64,000 nt of DNA from contig NZ_JAAQOM010000010.1 in assembly GCF_011682055.1 (NCBI RefSeq), positions 186,001 through 250,000 of the forward strand. The letters run 5' to 3'. A program made the position numbers and the translations under genes. Of the stretch, positions 26,101 to 37,397 are shown piece by piece (the first letter of the stretch is position 1; each line of letters starts with the position of its first letter). The stretch comes from Telluria antibiotica (GTDB lineage: Bacteria > Pseudomonadota > Gammaproteobacteria > Burkholderiales > Burkholderiaceae_D). A model generated the notes under the pieces. It saw only the letters and a list, made by a program, of their open reading frames with translations. It did no database searches and had not been told where the DNA came from.

Positions 26101-27465
26101 ATGATCGAGTCACTCCACCACCTGCCGCACGCGGCCGGCACGCACGACGCGTTGTCCGAGCACTTCACGGACCTCGCGCCGCCGCTGACGGCGCGCCAGG
26201 CCGCCATCGAAAGCGCCCGCTGCCTGTACTGCTACGACGCGCCGTGCACCCGCGCGTGTCCGACGGGCATCGACGTGGCGAGCTTCATCCGCAACATCCA
26301 CGACGGTAACGTCGAGGGCGCGGCCGTCAACATCCTCAAGCAGAACATCTTCGGCGGCGCGTGCTCCCGCGTCTGCCCGACGGAGATCCTGTGCGAGGAC
26401 GCTTGCGTGCGTAATCACGATGCCGAGGGCCAGCCGGTGAAGATCGGCCTGCTGCAGCGCCACGCCATCGACAACGCGCACTTCACCAGCCACCCGTTCC
26501 AGCGCGCGCCGGCGACGGGCAAGACGATCGCGGTCGTGGGCGCCGGTCCGGCCGGCCTGTCGTGCGCGCACCGGCTGGCGATGCTGGGTCACGACGTCGT
26601 CGTGTTCGAGGCACGCGACAAGGCCGGAGGTCTCAACGAATACGGCATCGCGAAATACAAGCTGCCCGGCGACTTCGCCCGGCAGGAAGTCGACTTCCTC
26701 CTGTCGATCGGCGGGATCGAGATCCAGCATGGCCGCACCCTCGGCAGCAACCTGCACCTGCAGGACCTGCACACGCGCTACGACGCCGTGTTCCTCGGCC
26801 TGGGCCTCGGCGCCAGCCGCCGCCTCGGCCTCACGGGCGAGGACGCGCCGGGCCTGATGGCCGCCGTCGACTACATTGCCACGCTGCGCCAGGCGCAAGA
26901 CCTCACCGCGCTCCCGGTGCCGCGGCGCGCCGTCGTGATCGGTGCCGGCAATACGGCGGTCGACATGGCCGTGCAGATCGGCCGGCTCGGCGCGGACGAG
27001 GTGACGCTCGTGTACCGCCGCGGCGTCGATGCGATGAGCGCGACGGGTCACGAGATCGAGATCGCGAAAATGAACGGCGTGCGCATCCGCACGTGGGCAG
27101 CGCCGCATGAGGTCCTGCTGGACGACGGGGGGCGCGTGCGCGGCATGCGCTTCGAGGAGACACGGCTGGAAGACGGCCGCCTCGCCGGCACCGGCACGTT
27201 CGTCGACATCGCGGCCGACGCCGTATTCAAGGCGATCGGCCAGCACATGGACAACGATGCGCTGTCCGACCCCCTTGCGCGCGAACTGGAACGCGCGGGC
27301 GACAAGATCAACGTGGACGCTCGCTTCCGCACCAGGCTGCCGGGCGTGTACGCGGGCGGCGACTGCGTGGCGCCGGGGCAGGACCTGACGGTGCAGGCCG
27401 TCCAGCACGGCAAGCTGGCCGCGCTGGCGATCCATGACGACATCCTTTCCAAAACGGAGGCATGA
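26101..27465 (+). CDS. preT: NAD-dependent dihydropyrimidine dehydrogenase, subunit PreT
   Basis: 454 residues. With PreA it reduces uracil or thymine to the 5,6-dihydro form. An N-terminal helical domain carries Cys clusters for two [4Fe-4S] centres (C-L-Y-C-Y-D-A-P-C-x3-C-P and C-S-R-V-C-P-x4-C-x3-C). Then come an FAD-binding site (V-G-A-G-P-A-G-L-S-C), an NAD(P) site (V-I-G-A-G-N-T-A-V-D-M-A) and a terminal Y-A-G-G-D-C-V. Its stop overlaps the preA start by 4 bp (ATGA), so the two subunits are coupled. Confidence 0.95.
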   Translation: MIESLHHLPHAAGTHDALSEHFTDLAPPLTARQAAIESARCLYCYDAPCTRACPTGIDVASFIRNIHDGNVEGAAVNILKQNIFGGACSRVCPTEILCEDACVRNHDAEGQPVKIGLLQRHAIDNAHFTSHPFQRAPATGKTIAVVGAGPAGLSCAHRLAMLGHDVVVFEARDKAGGLNEYGIAKYKLPGDFARQEVDFLLSIGGIEIQHGRTLGSNLHLQDLHTRYDAVFLGLGLGASRRLGLTGEDAPGLMAAVDYIATLRQAQDLTALPVPRRAVVIGAGNTAVDMAVQIGRLGADEVTLVYRRGVDAMSATGHEIEIAKMNGVRIRTWAAPHEVLLDDGGRVRGMRFEETRLEDGRLAGTGTFVDIAADAVFKAIGQHMDNDALSDPLARELERAGDKINVDARFRTRLPGVYAGGDCVAPGQDLTVQAVQHGKLAALAIHDDILSKTEA

Positions 27466-28748
27466 TGGCCGACCTGAGCATCGATTTTTGCGGCATCAAG
27501 TCGCCGAACCCTTTCTGGCTGGCGTCCGCACCGCCGACCGACAAGGCCTATAACGTCGTGCGCGCGTTCGAGGCCGGGTGGGGCGGCGTCGTGTGGAAGA
27601 CGCTCGGCGAAGACCCGCCCGCCGTCAACGTGTCGTCGCGCTACTCCGCGCTGCATGGCAAGAACCGTGAAGTCATCGGCTTCAACAACATCGAGCTGAT
27701 CACGGACCGCAGCCTGGAAATCAACCTGCGCGAGATCACCGCGGTCAAGAAGGCGTGGCCCGACCGCGCGCTGGTCGTGTCGATGATGCTGCCGTGCGAG
27801 GAAGCGCCGTGGCGCGAGATCCTGCCGCTCGTCGAGGCGACGGGCGCGGACGGGATCGAACTGAATTTCGGCTGCCCGCACGGCATGCCGGAGCGCGGCA
27901 TGGGCGCCGCGGTGGGGCAGCAGCCCGACCTGATCGAGCAGGTCACGCGCTGGTGCAAGACGTACACGCGGCTGCCGGTGATCGTGAAACTCACGCCCAA
28001 CATCACGGACGTGCGCGCCCCCGCGCGTGCGGCGCTCGCGGGCGGGGCGGATGCCGTCTCCCTGATCAACACGATCAATTCGATCACGCACCTGGACCTC
28101 GACCGCATGGTGGCGTTCCCCGCCGTCGGCAACGCGAGCACGCACGGCGGCTATTGCGGCACGGCGGTGAAACCGATCGCGTTGAACATGGTGGCCGAGA
28201 TCGCGCGCGATCCGATGACGAAGGGCTTGCCGATCTCCGGCATCGGCGGCATTGGCAACTGGCGCGACGCGGCCGAGTTCATCGCACTGGGCGCCGGATC
28301 GGTGCAAGTGTGCACCGCCGCGATGCTGCACGGCTTCCGTATCGTCGAGGAGATGAAGGACGGCCTGTCGCGCTGGATGGACAGCAAGGGGTACGACAAC
28401 ATCGCCGCGTTCTCGCGCAAGGCCGTGCCGAACACGACGGACTGGAAATACCTGGACATGAATTACCAGGTCATCGCGCACATCGACCAGGACAAGTGTA
28501 TCCAGTGCGGCCGCTGCCACGTCGCGTGCGAGGACACGTCGCACCAGGCGATCGCGCGGCTGGTCGACGGCAATGCGCGCAAATACGAGGTGATCGAGCC
28601 GGAGTGCGTCGGGTGCAACCTGTGCGAGATCACCTGTCCGGTCGAGGGCTGCATCACGATGGTGCCGCAGCAGACGGGCAAGCCGTACATGAACTGGACG
28701 CAGGACCCACGGAATCCGCGGGCGGAGGTAACATTGGACGAGGCGTAA
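27462..28748 (+). CDS. preA: NAD-dependent dihydropyrimidine dehydrogenase, subunit PreA
   Basis: 428 residues. The N-terminal FMN barrel resembles dihydroorotate dehydrogenase (S-P-N-P-F-W-L-A-S-A-P, N-F-G-C-P-H-G-M, G-I-G-G-I-G-N-W). The substrate-loop Cys is in G-C-P. The C-terminus is a 2x[4Fe-4S] ferredoxin (C-I-Q-C-G-R-C-H-V-A-C and C-V-G-C-N-L-C-E-I-T-C-P). Either ATG at 27462 or 27465 can serve; GGAGG precedes both. It catalyses the first, committed step of reductive pyrimidine breakdown. Confidence 0.95.
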   Translation: MMADLSIDFCGIKSPNPFWLASAPPTDKAYNVVRAFEAGWGGVVWKTLGEDPPAVNVSSRYSALHGKNREVIGFNNIELITDRSLEINLREITAVKKAWPDRALVVSMMLPCEEAPWREILPLVEATGADGIELNFGCPHGMPERGMGAAVGQQPDLIEQVTRWCKTYTRLPVIVKLTPNITDVRAPARAALAGGADAVSLINTINSITHLDLDRMVAFPAVGNASTHGGYCGTAVKPIALNMVAEIARDPMTKGLPISGIGGIGNWRDAAEFIALGAGSVQVCTAAMLHGFRIVEEMKDGLSRWMDSKGYDNIAAFSRKAVPNTTDWKYLDMNYQVIAHIDQDKCIQCGRCHVACEDTSHQAIARLVDGNARKYEVIEPECVGCNLCEITCPVEGCITMVPQQTGKPYMNWTQDPRNPRAEVTLDEA

Positions 28749-28757
28749 GGCGGTAGC

Positions 28758-28834
28758 CGTAGGGTGGGCACCCTGTGCCCACCACGCATTGCCGAAACGC
28801 GTGCATTTGGTGGGCACGGGGTGCCCACCCTACG
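28758..28834. repeat. REP/BIME-like element (two inverted units)
   Basis: Two inverted units with CCACCA ends are joined by a spacer with GCATTGCCGAAACGCGTGCA. The element ends 2 bp before a sigma-54-like promoter for the NCS1 transporter gene. A nearly identical element in reverse orientation occurs at 43759-43834, sharing the same spacer sequence. Confidence 0.85.
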
Positions 28835-28835
28835 G

Positions 28836-28851
28836 TGGCATCGCTCTTGCT
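28836..28851 (+). promoter_or_regulatory. Candidate sigma-54 promoter for the NCS1 transporter
   Basis: TGGCATCGCTCTTGCT matches TGGCACG-N4-TTGCW at 10 of 12 defined positions, with invariant GG and GC correctly spaced. Transcription would start near 28862, 29 nt before the ATG. No convincing NtrC site was seen; the GCAC/GTGC palindrome in the adjacent REP has the wrong spacing. Confidence 0.5.
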
Positions 28852-28890
28852 AAGTGCTGTCTGTACCGCCAACTCGATGGAGACCTCCCG

Positions 28891-31792
<2,902 letters not shown>

Positions 31793-31804
31793 ACGGAGAA
31801 CGAG

Positions 31805-33082
31805 ATGAACGACCTGCGCATCAACGGCAAGCGACTGTGGAACTCGCTGATGGAACTGGCGCGAATCGGCGCCACCGACAAGGGCGGCGTGAAGCGGCTC
31901 GCGCTGACGGACCTCGACCGCCAGGGCCGCGACCTCGTCGTGCAGTGGGCGAAGGCCGAGGGGCTGGCCGTCACCGTCGACGCGATCGGCAACGTCTTCA
32001 TGCGCCGCGAGGGCACGAAGCCGGACCTGCCGCCGGTCGTCACGGGCAGCCACATCGACACCCAGCCGACGGGCGGCAAGTTCGACGGCAACTACGGCGT
32101 GCTGGCCGGCCTCGAAGTCGTGCGCACCTTGAACGAGAGCGGCATCCGCACGGAGGCGCCGATCGAAGTCGCGTTCTGGACCAACGAGGAAGGCTCGCGC
32201 TTCGTGCCCGTCATGATGGGTTCCGGCGTGTTCTGCGGCGCCTTCAGCCTGGAGACGGCGTATGCGGCGCGCGACGTCGACGGCAAGTCCGTCGGCGACG
32301 AATTGAAACGGATCGGCTACCAGGGTGACCAGGTGCCCGGCGACCACCCGATCGGCGCCTATTTCGAGGCGCACATCGAGCAGGGCCCCGTGCTGGAAGA
32401 TGCGAACAAGGTGATCGGCGTCGTGCCCGCCGTGATGGGCCTGTCGTGGTACGACTGCACGGTGACGGGCATGGAAGCGCACGCGGGCCCCACGCCGATG
32501 CACCTGCGCCGCGACGCGCTGCAGGTCGCGACGACCATCATGCAGGAGACGGTCGCCATCGCGAACCGCTATCCGCCGTATGGCCGCGGCACCGTCGGGA
32601 TGGTGCAGGTGTTCCCGAACAGCCGCAACGTGATTCCGGGTCAGGTCAAGTTCAGCATCGACCTGCGCAACGTGACGGACGATCTGCTCAACACGATGCA
32701 CGGCGAGATCGAGGCGTTCGTCGAGCGCACGCGGCGCGAGACGGGCCTGGCCATCGTGCTGGAGCGCGTCTCGTACTACCCGCCGTGCCCGTTCCACCCG
32801 GACTGCGTGGGCGCCGTGCGGGCCGCCACGGAAAAGCTGGGCTATTCGACGATGGACGTCGTATCGGGCGCCGGCCACGACGCCATCTACGTGGCGCGGC
32901 TGGCGCCCGCCGGCATGATCTTCGTGCCGTGCAAGGACGGCATCAGCCACAACGAGATCGAGGATGCCCAGCCGGGGCATCTGGAAGCCGGCTGTAACGT
33001 GCTGCTGCACGCGATGCTGGAGCGGGCCGGTATCGCCGGCGCCGCCGTGCCCGAGCGGGATGATATTTTTGCACAAAAGTAA
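31805..33082 (+). CDS. Zn-dependent N-carbamoyl-beta-alanine amidohydrolase (M20 family)
   Basis: 425 residues. It releases beta-alanine, CO2 and ammonia from N-carbamoyl-beta-alanine. M20/M28-type metal motifs: T-G-S-H-I-D-T-Q-P, G-N-Y-G-V-L-A-G-L, N-E-E-G-S-R-F, E-A-H-I-E-Q-G-P, and the late S-G-A-G-H-D-A. Members include hydantoin-route L-carbamoylases, so the exact substrate is set by context: PreTA and dihydropyrimidinase upstream, beta-alanine transaminase in the same cluster. It is last in the run; a REP element lies 89 bp after it. Confidence 0.92.
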   Translation: MNDLRINGKRLWNSLMELARIGATDKGGVKRLALTDLDRQGRDLVVQWAKAEGLAVTVDAIGNVFMRREGTKPDLPPVVTGSHIDTQPTGGKFDGNYGVLAGLEVVRTLNESGIRTEAPIEVAFWTNEEGSRFVPVMMGSGVFCGAFSLETAYAARDVDGKSVGDELKRIGYQGDQVPGDHPIGAYFEAHIEQGPVLEDANKVIGVVPAVMGLSWYDCTVTGMEAHAGPTPMHLRRDALQVATTIMQETVAIANRYPPYGRGTVGMVQVFPNSRNVIPGQVKFSIDLRNVTDDLLNTMHGEIEAFVERTRRETGLAIVLERVSYYPPCPFHPDCVGAVRAATEKLGYSTMDVVSGAGHDAIYVARLAPAGMIFVPCKDGISHNEIEDAQPGHLEAGCNVLLHAMLERAGIAGAAVPERDDIFAQK

Positions 33083-33170
33083 CAGCGAGTGAATTCCTGT
33101 CACCATGCTGGCTGAACGCGCGCGCCGGTAGCATACTGTGAACTTTCGCCGACCCGATGCGCCAGTAAGC

Positions 33171-33249
33171 TGGTAGTGTGGGCACCCCGTGCCCACGCGT
33201 AACGCCAACACGTCGCATACGTCCGCGTGGGCTCCGGGAGCCCACCCTA
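33171..33249. repeat. REP/BIME-like element (slightly decayed)
   Basis: Two inverted units: the first is altered at its end (GTAGTGTGGG instead of GTAGGGTGGG), the second is intact with loop variant CTCCGGGAG. It sits in the 230-bp stretch between the amidohydrolase gene and the MHYT pseudogene; nothing else is seen in that stretch. Confidence 0.8.
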
Positions 33250-33312
33250 CGCACATGACGTTCGCGCCCATGTCGGCCATTTTCCGCCAACCCGCTACCG
33301 CGCACGTCGCCG

Positions 33313-34064
33313 ATGCTGACAGGATTTTACGAGACCCCGCTGGTCCTGGTGTCGATTCTCGTCGCGATCGTCGCGTCGTATCCGGCACTGAGCTCGCCGG
33401 CCGCGTGGCGGAAGCGGCGGGCCCTTCCAGGTTCGCCTGGATACTGGGCCTCGCGCTGTGGCAGGTCAGCCGCGCGGACCTCGGCCCCGTGCGCCTCGGC
33501 GTGAGTGCCGTGATCATGGGCGCCGGCATCAACGCGATGCACTCATGGGCGCGGCCGCCATGCGCCTGCAGCCGGGGATCGTGTACGACCCGCTGCTGTT
33601 CGCGCTCTCGGTGCTGGTCGCGATCGTCGCGTCGGCGCTCGCATTGTGGATCGCATTCCGCCTGCGCCGCAGCACGCCGGACGTATTGCTGCCCCGCGTC
33701 GGCGCCGCCGTCGTGATGGGCTTCGCCATCATGGGCGTCCACTACACGGGCATGGCGGCCGCGAACCTCCCCGCCGACAGCGTGTGCATGGCCACGCGGA
33801 TCGTGCTCGCGACGTTCTGCGTGCTGGGGCTTGCCCTCATCGCATCCGTGTTCGACGCCCGGCTGGAAGCGAACGCGCGCATCCTCGCGATGTCGCAGGC
33901 GACGGCCGCCGACCGCCAGCAACTGCTCGAACGCGAGCATCGCGCGCGACCAGGCCGAGCGCCTGTCCGCGCTCGCCAAACCGGTCGAGCCGGCGGCGCT
34001 GGCGGACGCGATCCGGCGTGCGCTGGCACGCGGCGGCGAGGCCGCGGCCGCACAAGGGGTGTGA
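33313..34064 (+). pseudogene. Decayed MHYT sensor / receiver-domain gene
   Basis: Four pieces in different frames line up as one protein. They are an MHYT-type membrane start (M-L-T-G-F-Y-E-T-P-L-V-L-V, 33313-33390), more of it in frame 0 (A-G-P-S-R-F-A-W-I-L-G, V-I-M-G-A-G-I-N-A-M-H), a third piece in frame 2 (from 33548; G-V-H-Y-T-G-M-A-A, ending in a coiled coil near 33940), and a receiver-domain tail in frame 0 (S-A-L-A-K-P-V-E-P-A-A-L to TGA at 34064). Frameshifts fall near 33390, 33543 and 33945. The catalytic middle (kinase or GGDEF) is gone. It is the remnant of a membrane-bound hybrid sensor. Confidence 0.8.
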
Positions 34065-34067
34065 CGC

Positions 34068-35273
34068 TTACTGGAACGTGGTTTCGCGTTCCGGCGTCGC
34101 GCTGATGCGGTGGATGGCGAGGTCGGCGCCGTCGAATTCTTCCTCGGCGTCGAGACGCAGCCCGACGGTGGCCTTCAGCAGGCCGTAGACGATGATGCCG
34201 CCGCCGGCCGCGATGACGATGCCCAGCACGGTGCCGATCAGCTGCGACGCGAACGACACGCCGCCGAGTCCCCCCAGCGCCTGGCTGCCGAAGATGCCCG
34301 CGGCGATGCCGCCCCATGCGCCGCACAGGCCGTGCAGGGGCCACACGCCCAGCACGTCGTCGATCTTCCAGCGGTTCTGCGCCAGGGTGAACATGACGAC
34401 GAAGATGGCGCCTGCCACCGCGCCCGTCACGAGGGCGCCCATCGGGTGCATCAGGTCGGAGCCGGCGCACACGGCGACGAGGCCGGCCAGCGGGCCGTTG
34501 TAGACGAAGCCCGGGTCGTTCTTGCCCATCACGAACGCGACGAGCGTGCCGCCCACGAGGGCCATCAGCGAGTTGACGGCGACAAGGCCGTTCATCTTGT
34601 CCAGCGTCTGCGCGCTCATCACGTTGAAGCCGAACCAGCCGACGGTGAGGATCCACGCGCCCAGCGCGAGGAACGGGATGTTCGACGGCGGGTGCGCGGA
34701 GATGCGGCCGTCCTTCGTGTAGCGGCCACGGCGCGCGCCCAGCAGCAGCACGGCCGGCAGCGCCGCCCAGCCGCCGACGGCGTGCACGACGACGGAGCCG
34801 GCGAAGTCGTGGAAACCCGCGCCGAAGGCGGCGGCGAGCCAGTCCTGGATGCCGAAGCGGTTGTTCCAGGCGATGCCTTCGAACAGCGGATAGACGAGGC
34901 CCACGAGCAGGGCGGTGGCGGCCATCTGCGGGTGGAACTTGGCGCGCTCGGCGATGCCGCCCGAGATGATGGCAGGGATCGCGGCGGCGAACGTCAGCAG
35001 GAAGAAGAATTTCACGAGTTCGTAGCCGTTCTTCGCGACGAGGGTGCTCGTGGCGCCCATGAAGTGGATGCCGTAGGCGATGCCATAGCCGACGAAGAAG
35101 TAGGCGATGGTGGAGACGGCGAAGTCGATCAGGATCTTGACCAGCGCGTTCACCTGGTTCTTGCGGCGCACCGTGCCCAGCTCGAGGAAGGCGAAGCCGG
35201 CGTGCATCGCCAGGATCATGATCCCGCCGAGCAAGATGAAGAGCGCATCCGCGCCACTTTTATATGCATCCAT
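34068..35273 (-). CDS. amt: Ammonium transporter
   Basis: 401 residues, 11 predicted helices, Amt/MEP/Rh family. Diagnostic parts: F-L-E-L-G-T-V-R-R-K-N, the twin-His pair (F-H-D-F-A-G-S-V-V-V-H-A-V-G and P-L-H-G-L-C-G-A-W-G-G) and D-D-V-L-G-V-W. There is no cleaved signal peptide, unlike E. coli AmtB. No glnK lies next to it. It is preceded by a near-consensus sigma-54 promoter and an NtrC-like site, so it should be induced by nitrogen shortage. It converges on the MHYT pseudogene with 3 bp between stops. Confidence 0.95.
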   Translation of the reverse strand: MDAYKSGADALFILLGGIMILAMHAGFAFLELGTVRRKNQVNALVKILIDFAVSTIAYFFVGYGIAYGIHFMGATSTLVAKNGYELVKFFFLLTFAAAIPAIISGGIAERAKFHPQMAATALLVGLVYPLFEGIAWNNRFGIQDWLAAAFGAGFHDFAGSVVVHAVGGWAALPAVLLLGARRGRYTKDGRISAHPPSNIPFLALGAWILTVGWFGFNVMSAQTLDKMNGLVAVNSLMALVGGTLVAFVMGKNDPGFVYNGPLAGLVAVCAGSDLMHPMGALVTGAVAGAIFVVMFTLAQNRWKIDDVLGVWPLHGLCGAWGGIAAGIFGSQALGGLGGVSFASQLIGTVLGIVIAAGGGIIVYGLLKATVGLRLDAEEEFDGADLAIHRISATPERETTFQ

Positions 35274-35323
35274 GCGTTACTACTCCAAAAAAGTGCAAGT
35301 TGGTCGAATTAGCACTTCTGGGT

Positions 35324-35339
35324 AGCAATAAACGTTCCA
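35324..35339 (-). promoter_or_regulatory. Sigma-54 promoter of amt
   Basis: On the minus strand it reads TGGAACGTTTATTGCT, one mismatch from TGGCACG-N4-TTGCW. Transcription would start near 35313, giving a 40-nt leader. The NtrC-like site at 35403-35417 is centred near -97, a normal enhancer distance. Confidence 0.7.
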
Positions 35340-35402
35340 ATTTGGTGAAAAGGCGCACTCCCAGTGAGCATGCACAGTGGGTTGCTCCTAAAGCGTGCAC
35401 AA

Positions 35403-35417
35403 GCACCGTTGCGGTGC
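35403..35417. promoter_or_regulatory. NtrC-like enhancer site
   Basis: GCACC-GTTGC-GGTGC is a perfect inverted repeat with the 5-bp spacing of enterobacterial NtrC sites. It lies between amt and the divergent DUF885 gene. Nearby GTGCAC (35395-35400) and TGCACAGTG (35371) may be weaker half-sites. Confidence 0.6.
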
Positions 35418-35505
35418 GTAAATGCGCCAAAATGGGGCTCGGCGATGGTGTGGTCGATCGGGCAACCCGTAGTATCCTTGCGGAAGCACCTCACAAAGGA
35501 GACCC

Positions 35506-37317
35506 ATGAACCGCACCCTGAACGCCGCCATCCTCGCGGCCCTGTTGTCGGCCGGCGCGCCTATCCTGTCCGCCCAGGCCGCGACCACCCCCGCCACCCC
35601 GTCCGCATCCGCTTCCGAGCGTCAGGTGGACAGCATCGCCGCCCGTTTCTACGACGCGCGCGCCCGCTTCGACCCGATGCTGTACGCCACCGCCAACGGC
35701 GACAGCCGCTACGACGACCAGTTGGGGATGGCGATCGCGCCGCAGGTCCGCGCCCGCTACTTCGCGGCGAACCACAAGCTGCTGGACGAGTTACGCAAGA
35801 TCGACCGCGCGCGCCTGTCGGACAAGGCACGCCTGAACTACGACATCCTCGCGTTCGAGATCCGCGGCCAGCTCGACCTCGAACGCTTCCCCGAGCACCT
35901 GCTGCCGCTGAACCACTTCGACAACGTGCCGAGCAACCTGGCGAACTACGCGAGCGGCACGGGCTCGCAGCCGCTGGCGACGCCGGCCCAGTACCGCGCC
36001 TACCTCGCGCGCCTGCAGCAGCTGCCCGCGTGGATCGACCAGGCCATCGCCAACATGAAGGAGGGCGTCAGGAAGGGCGTCGTGCAGCCGAAGGCCATCA
36101 CGGCGTCGATGCTGCCGCAGTTCCGCCAGCTGGCCGCCGCCGATCCGGAAGCGAGCATTTTCTACACGCCGATCAAGAACCTGCCGGCCGGTTTCTCCGA
36201 CCAGGACAAGAAGACGCTGACGGCCGGCTACCGCGACGCCGCGCAAAAGATCGATGCCGCGCTGGGCCGCCTGAACACCTATCTCGAGAAGGACTACCTG
36301 CCGGCGGGCCGCTCGACGGCGGGCTACGGCGCGCTGCCGGACGGCGCCGCGTGGTACCAGGCGCGCATCCGCAACAACACGAACCTCGACCAGAAGCCGG
36401 CGGAGATCCACGCGCTGGGCGAGCGCGAAGTGGCGCGCATCCAGCACGAGATGGCGGCGCTGGCGCCGAAGCTGGGCTATGACGGCCCGCTGAAGACGTT
36501 CCCGCAATGGGTCGCCGCCCAGCCGCGCTTCAAGCCGTTCAAGAGCGACCGCGAAGTGCTGGACCGCTACCGCGCGATCTACGCGACCGTCGAGGCGAAG
36601 CTGCCGCAGTATTTCTCCTTGCTGCCGAAGGCGAAGCTCGACATCCAGCTGGAGCCCGAGCTGACGCGCGCCACGGCGTCCGACCACTACACGCCCGTCG
36701 CGGCGGACGGTTCGCATCCGGGTGTGTTCTGGGCCGTCGTCAACGATCCGAAGGACTACAGCACGGTGGGCATGACCACGTTGTTCCTGCACGAGGGCGT
36801 GCCGGGCCACCACCTGCACGCGGCGCTGCTGAAGGAATTGCCGCTGCCGGACTTCCGCAAGTTCTTCACCGAGCACCCGAGCGCCGCCGCCTACGGTGAA
36901 GGCTGGGCGCTGTACTGCGAGACGCTGGGCCACGAATTCGGCCTGTACGACGACCCGGCCGCGTACTACGGCCACCTGAACGACGAGCTGCTGCGCGCCG
37001 TGCGACTCGTCGTCGACACCGGGATGCACGCGCAGGGCTGGTCGCGCGAGAAGGCGATCGCGTACATGATGGACAACCTCGGCTACAGCGAGGCGCGCGC
37101 CGCGAACCAGGTCGAGCGCTACATGGTGTGGCCGGGCCAGGCGCTCGCGTACAAGACCGGTGCGCTGAAGATCCTCGAGCTGCGCGCGCGGGCGCAGAAG
37201 GAACTGGGGCCGAAGTTCAGCTATGCGAAGTTCCACGCGGTCGTGCTGGGCGACGGCACGCTGCCGCTGCCGATCCTGCAGGCGCAGGTGGAGAAGTGGA
37301 TCGCGGCGGAGAAGTGA
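35506..37317 (+). CDS. DUF885 family exported metallopeptidase
   Basis: 603 residues. A signal peptide ends near L-S-A-Q-A-A (about residue 26). The metal site H-E-G-V-P-G-H-H-L-H lies near residue 430, followed by an E-G-W-A-L-Y-C-E motif; both are standard for DUF885, which relates to thermolysin-like carboxypeptidases. AAAGGAG precedes the ATG. It is probably periplasmic and zinc-dependent. No operon partner: the Nramp-related gene follows after 80 bp. Confidence 0.9.
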   Translation: MNRTLNAAILAALLSAGAPILSAQAATTPATPSASASERQVDSIAARFYDARARFDPMLYATANGDSRYDDQLGMAIAPQVRARYFAANHKLLDELRKIDRARLSDKARLNYDILAFEIRGQLDLERFPEHLLPLNHFDNVPSNLANYASGTGSQPLATPAQYRAYLARLQQLPAWIDQAIANMKEGVRKGVVQPKAITASMLPQFRQLAAADPEASIFYTPIKNLPAGFSDQDKKTLTAGYRDAAQKIDAALGRLNTYLEKDYLPAGRSTAGYGALPDGAAWYQARIRNNTNLDQKPAEIHALGEREVARIQHEMAALAPKLGYDGPLKTFPQWVAAQPRFKPFKSDREVLDRYRAIYATVEAKLPQYFSLLPKAKLDIQLEPELTRATASDHYTPVAADGSHPGVFWAVVNDPKDYSTVGMTTLFLHEGVPGHHLHAALLKELPLPDFRKFFTEHPSAAAYGEGWALYCETLGHEFGLYDDPAAYYGHLNDELLRAVRLVVDTGMHAQGWSREKAIAYMMDNLGYSEARAANQVERYMVWPGQALAYKTGALKILELRARAQKELGPKFSYAKFHAVVLGDGTLPLPILQAQVEKWIAAEK

Positions 37318-37397
37318 TCCTCTGCTGATCATTACGGGCCGTGCACTGTGTGCGCAGGCGTACATATCGTCTGCGTGCACGGGTGCATGATGGCCTC

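Noticed and set aside
28758..28834. NtrC sites within REP elements (GCACGGGGTGC)
   Set aside because: The arms have a 3-bp spacer instead of 5 and occur in every REP irrespective of neighbouring gene.
28789..28890. N-terminal extension of the NCS1 transporter reading through the REP
   Set aside because: The extra residues are translated REP sequence; the ATG at 28891 has a ribosome site and opens the conserved family N-terminus.
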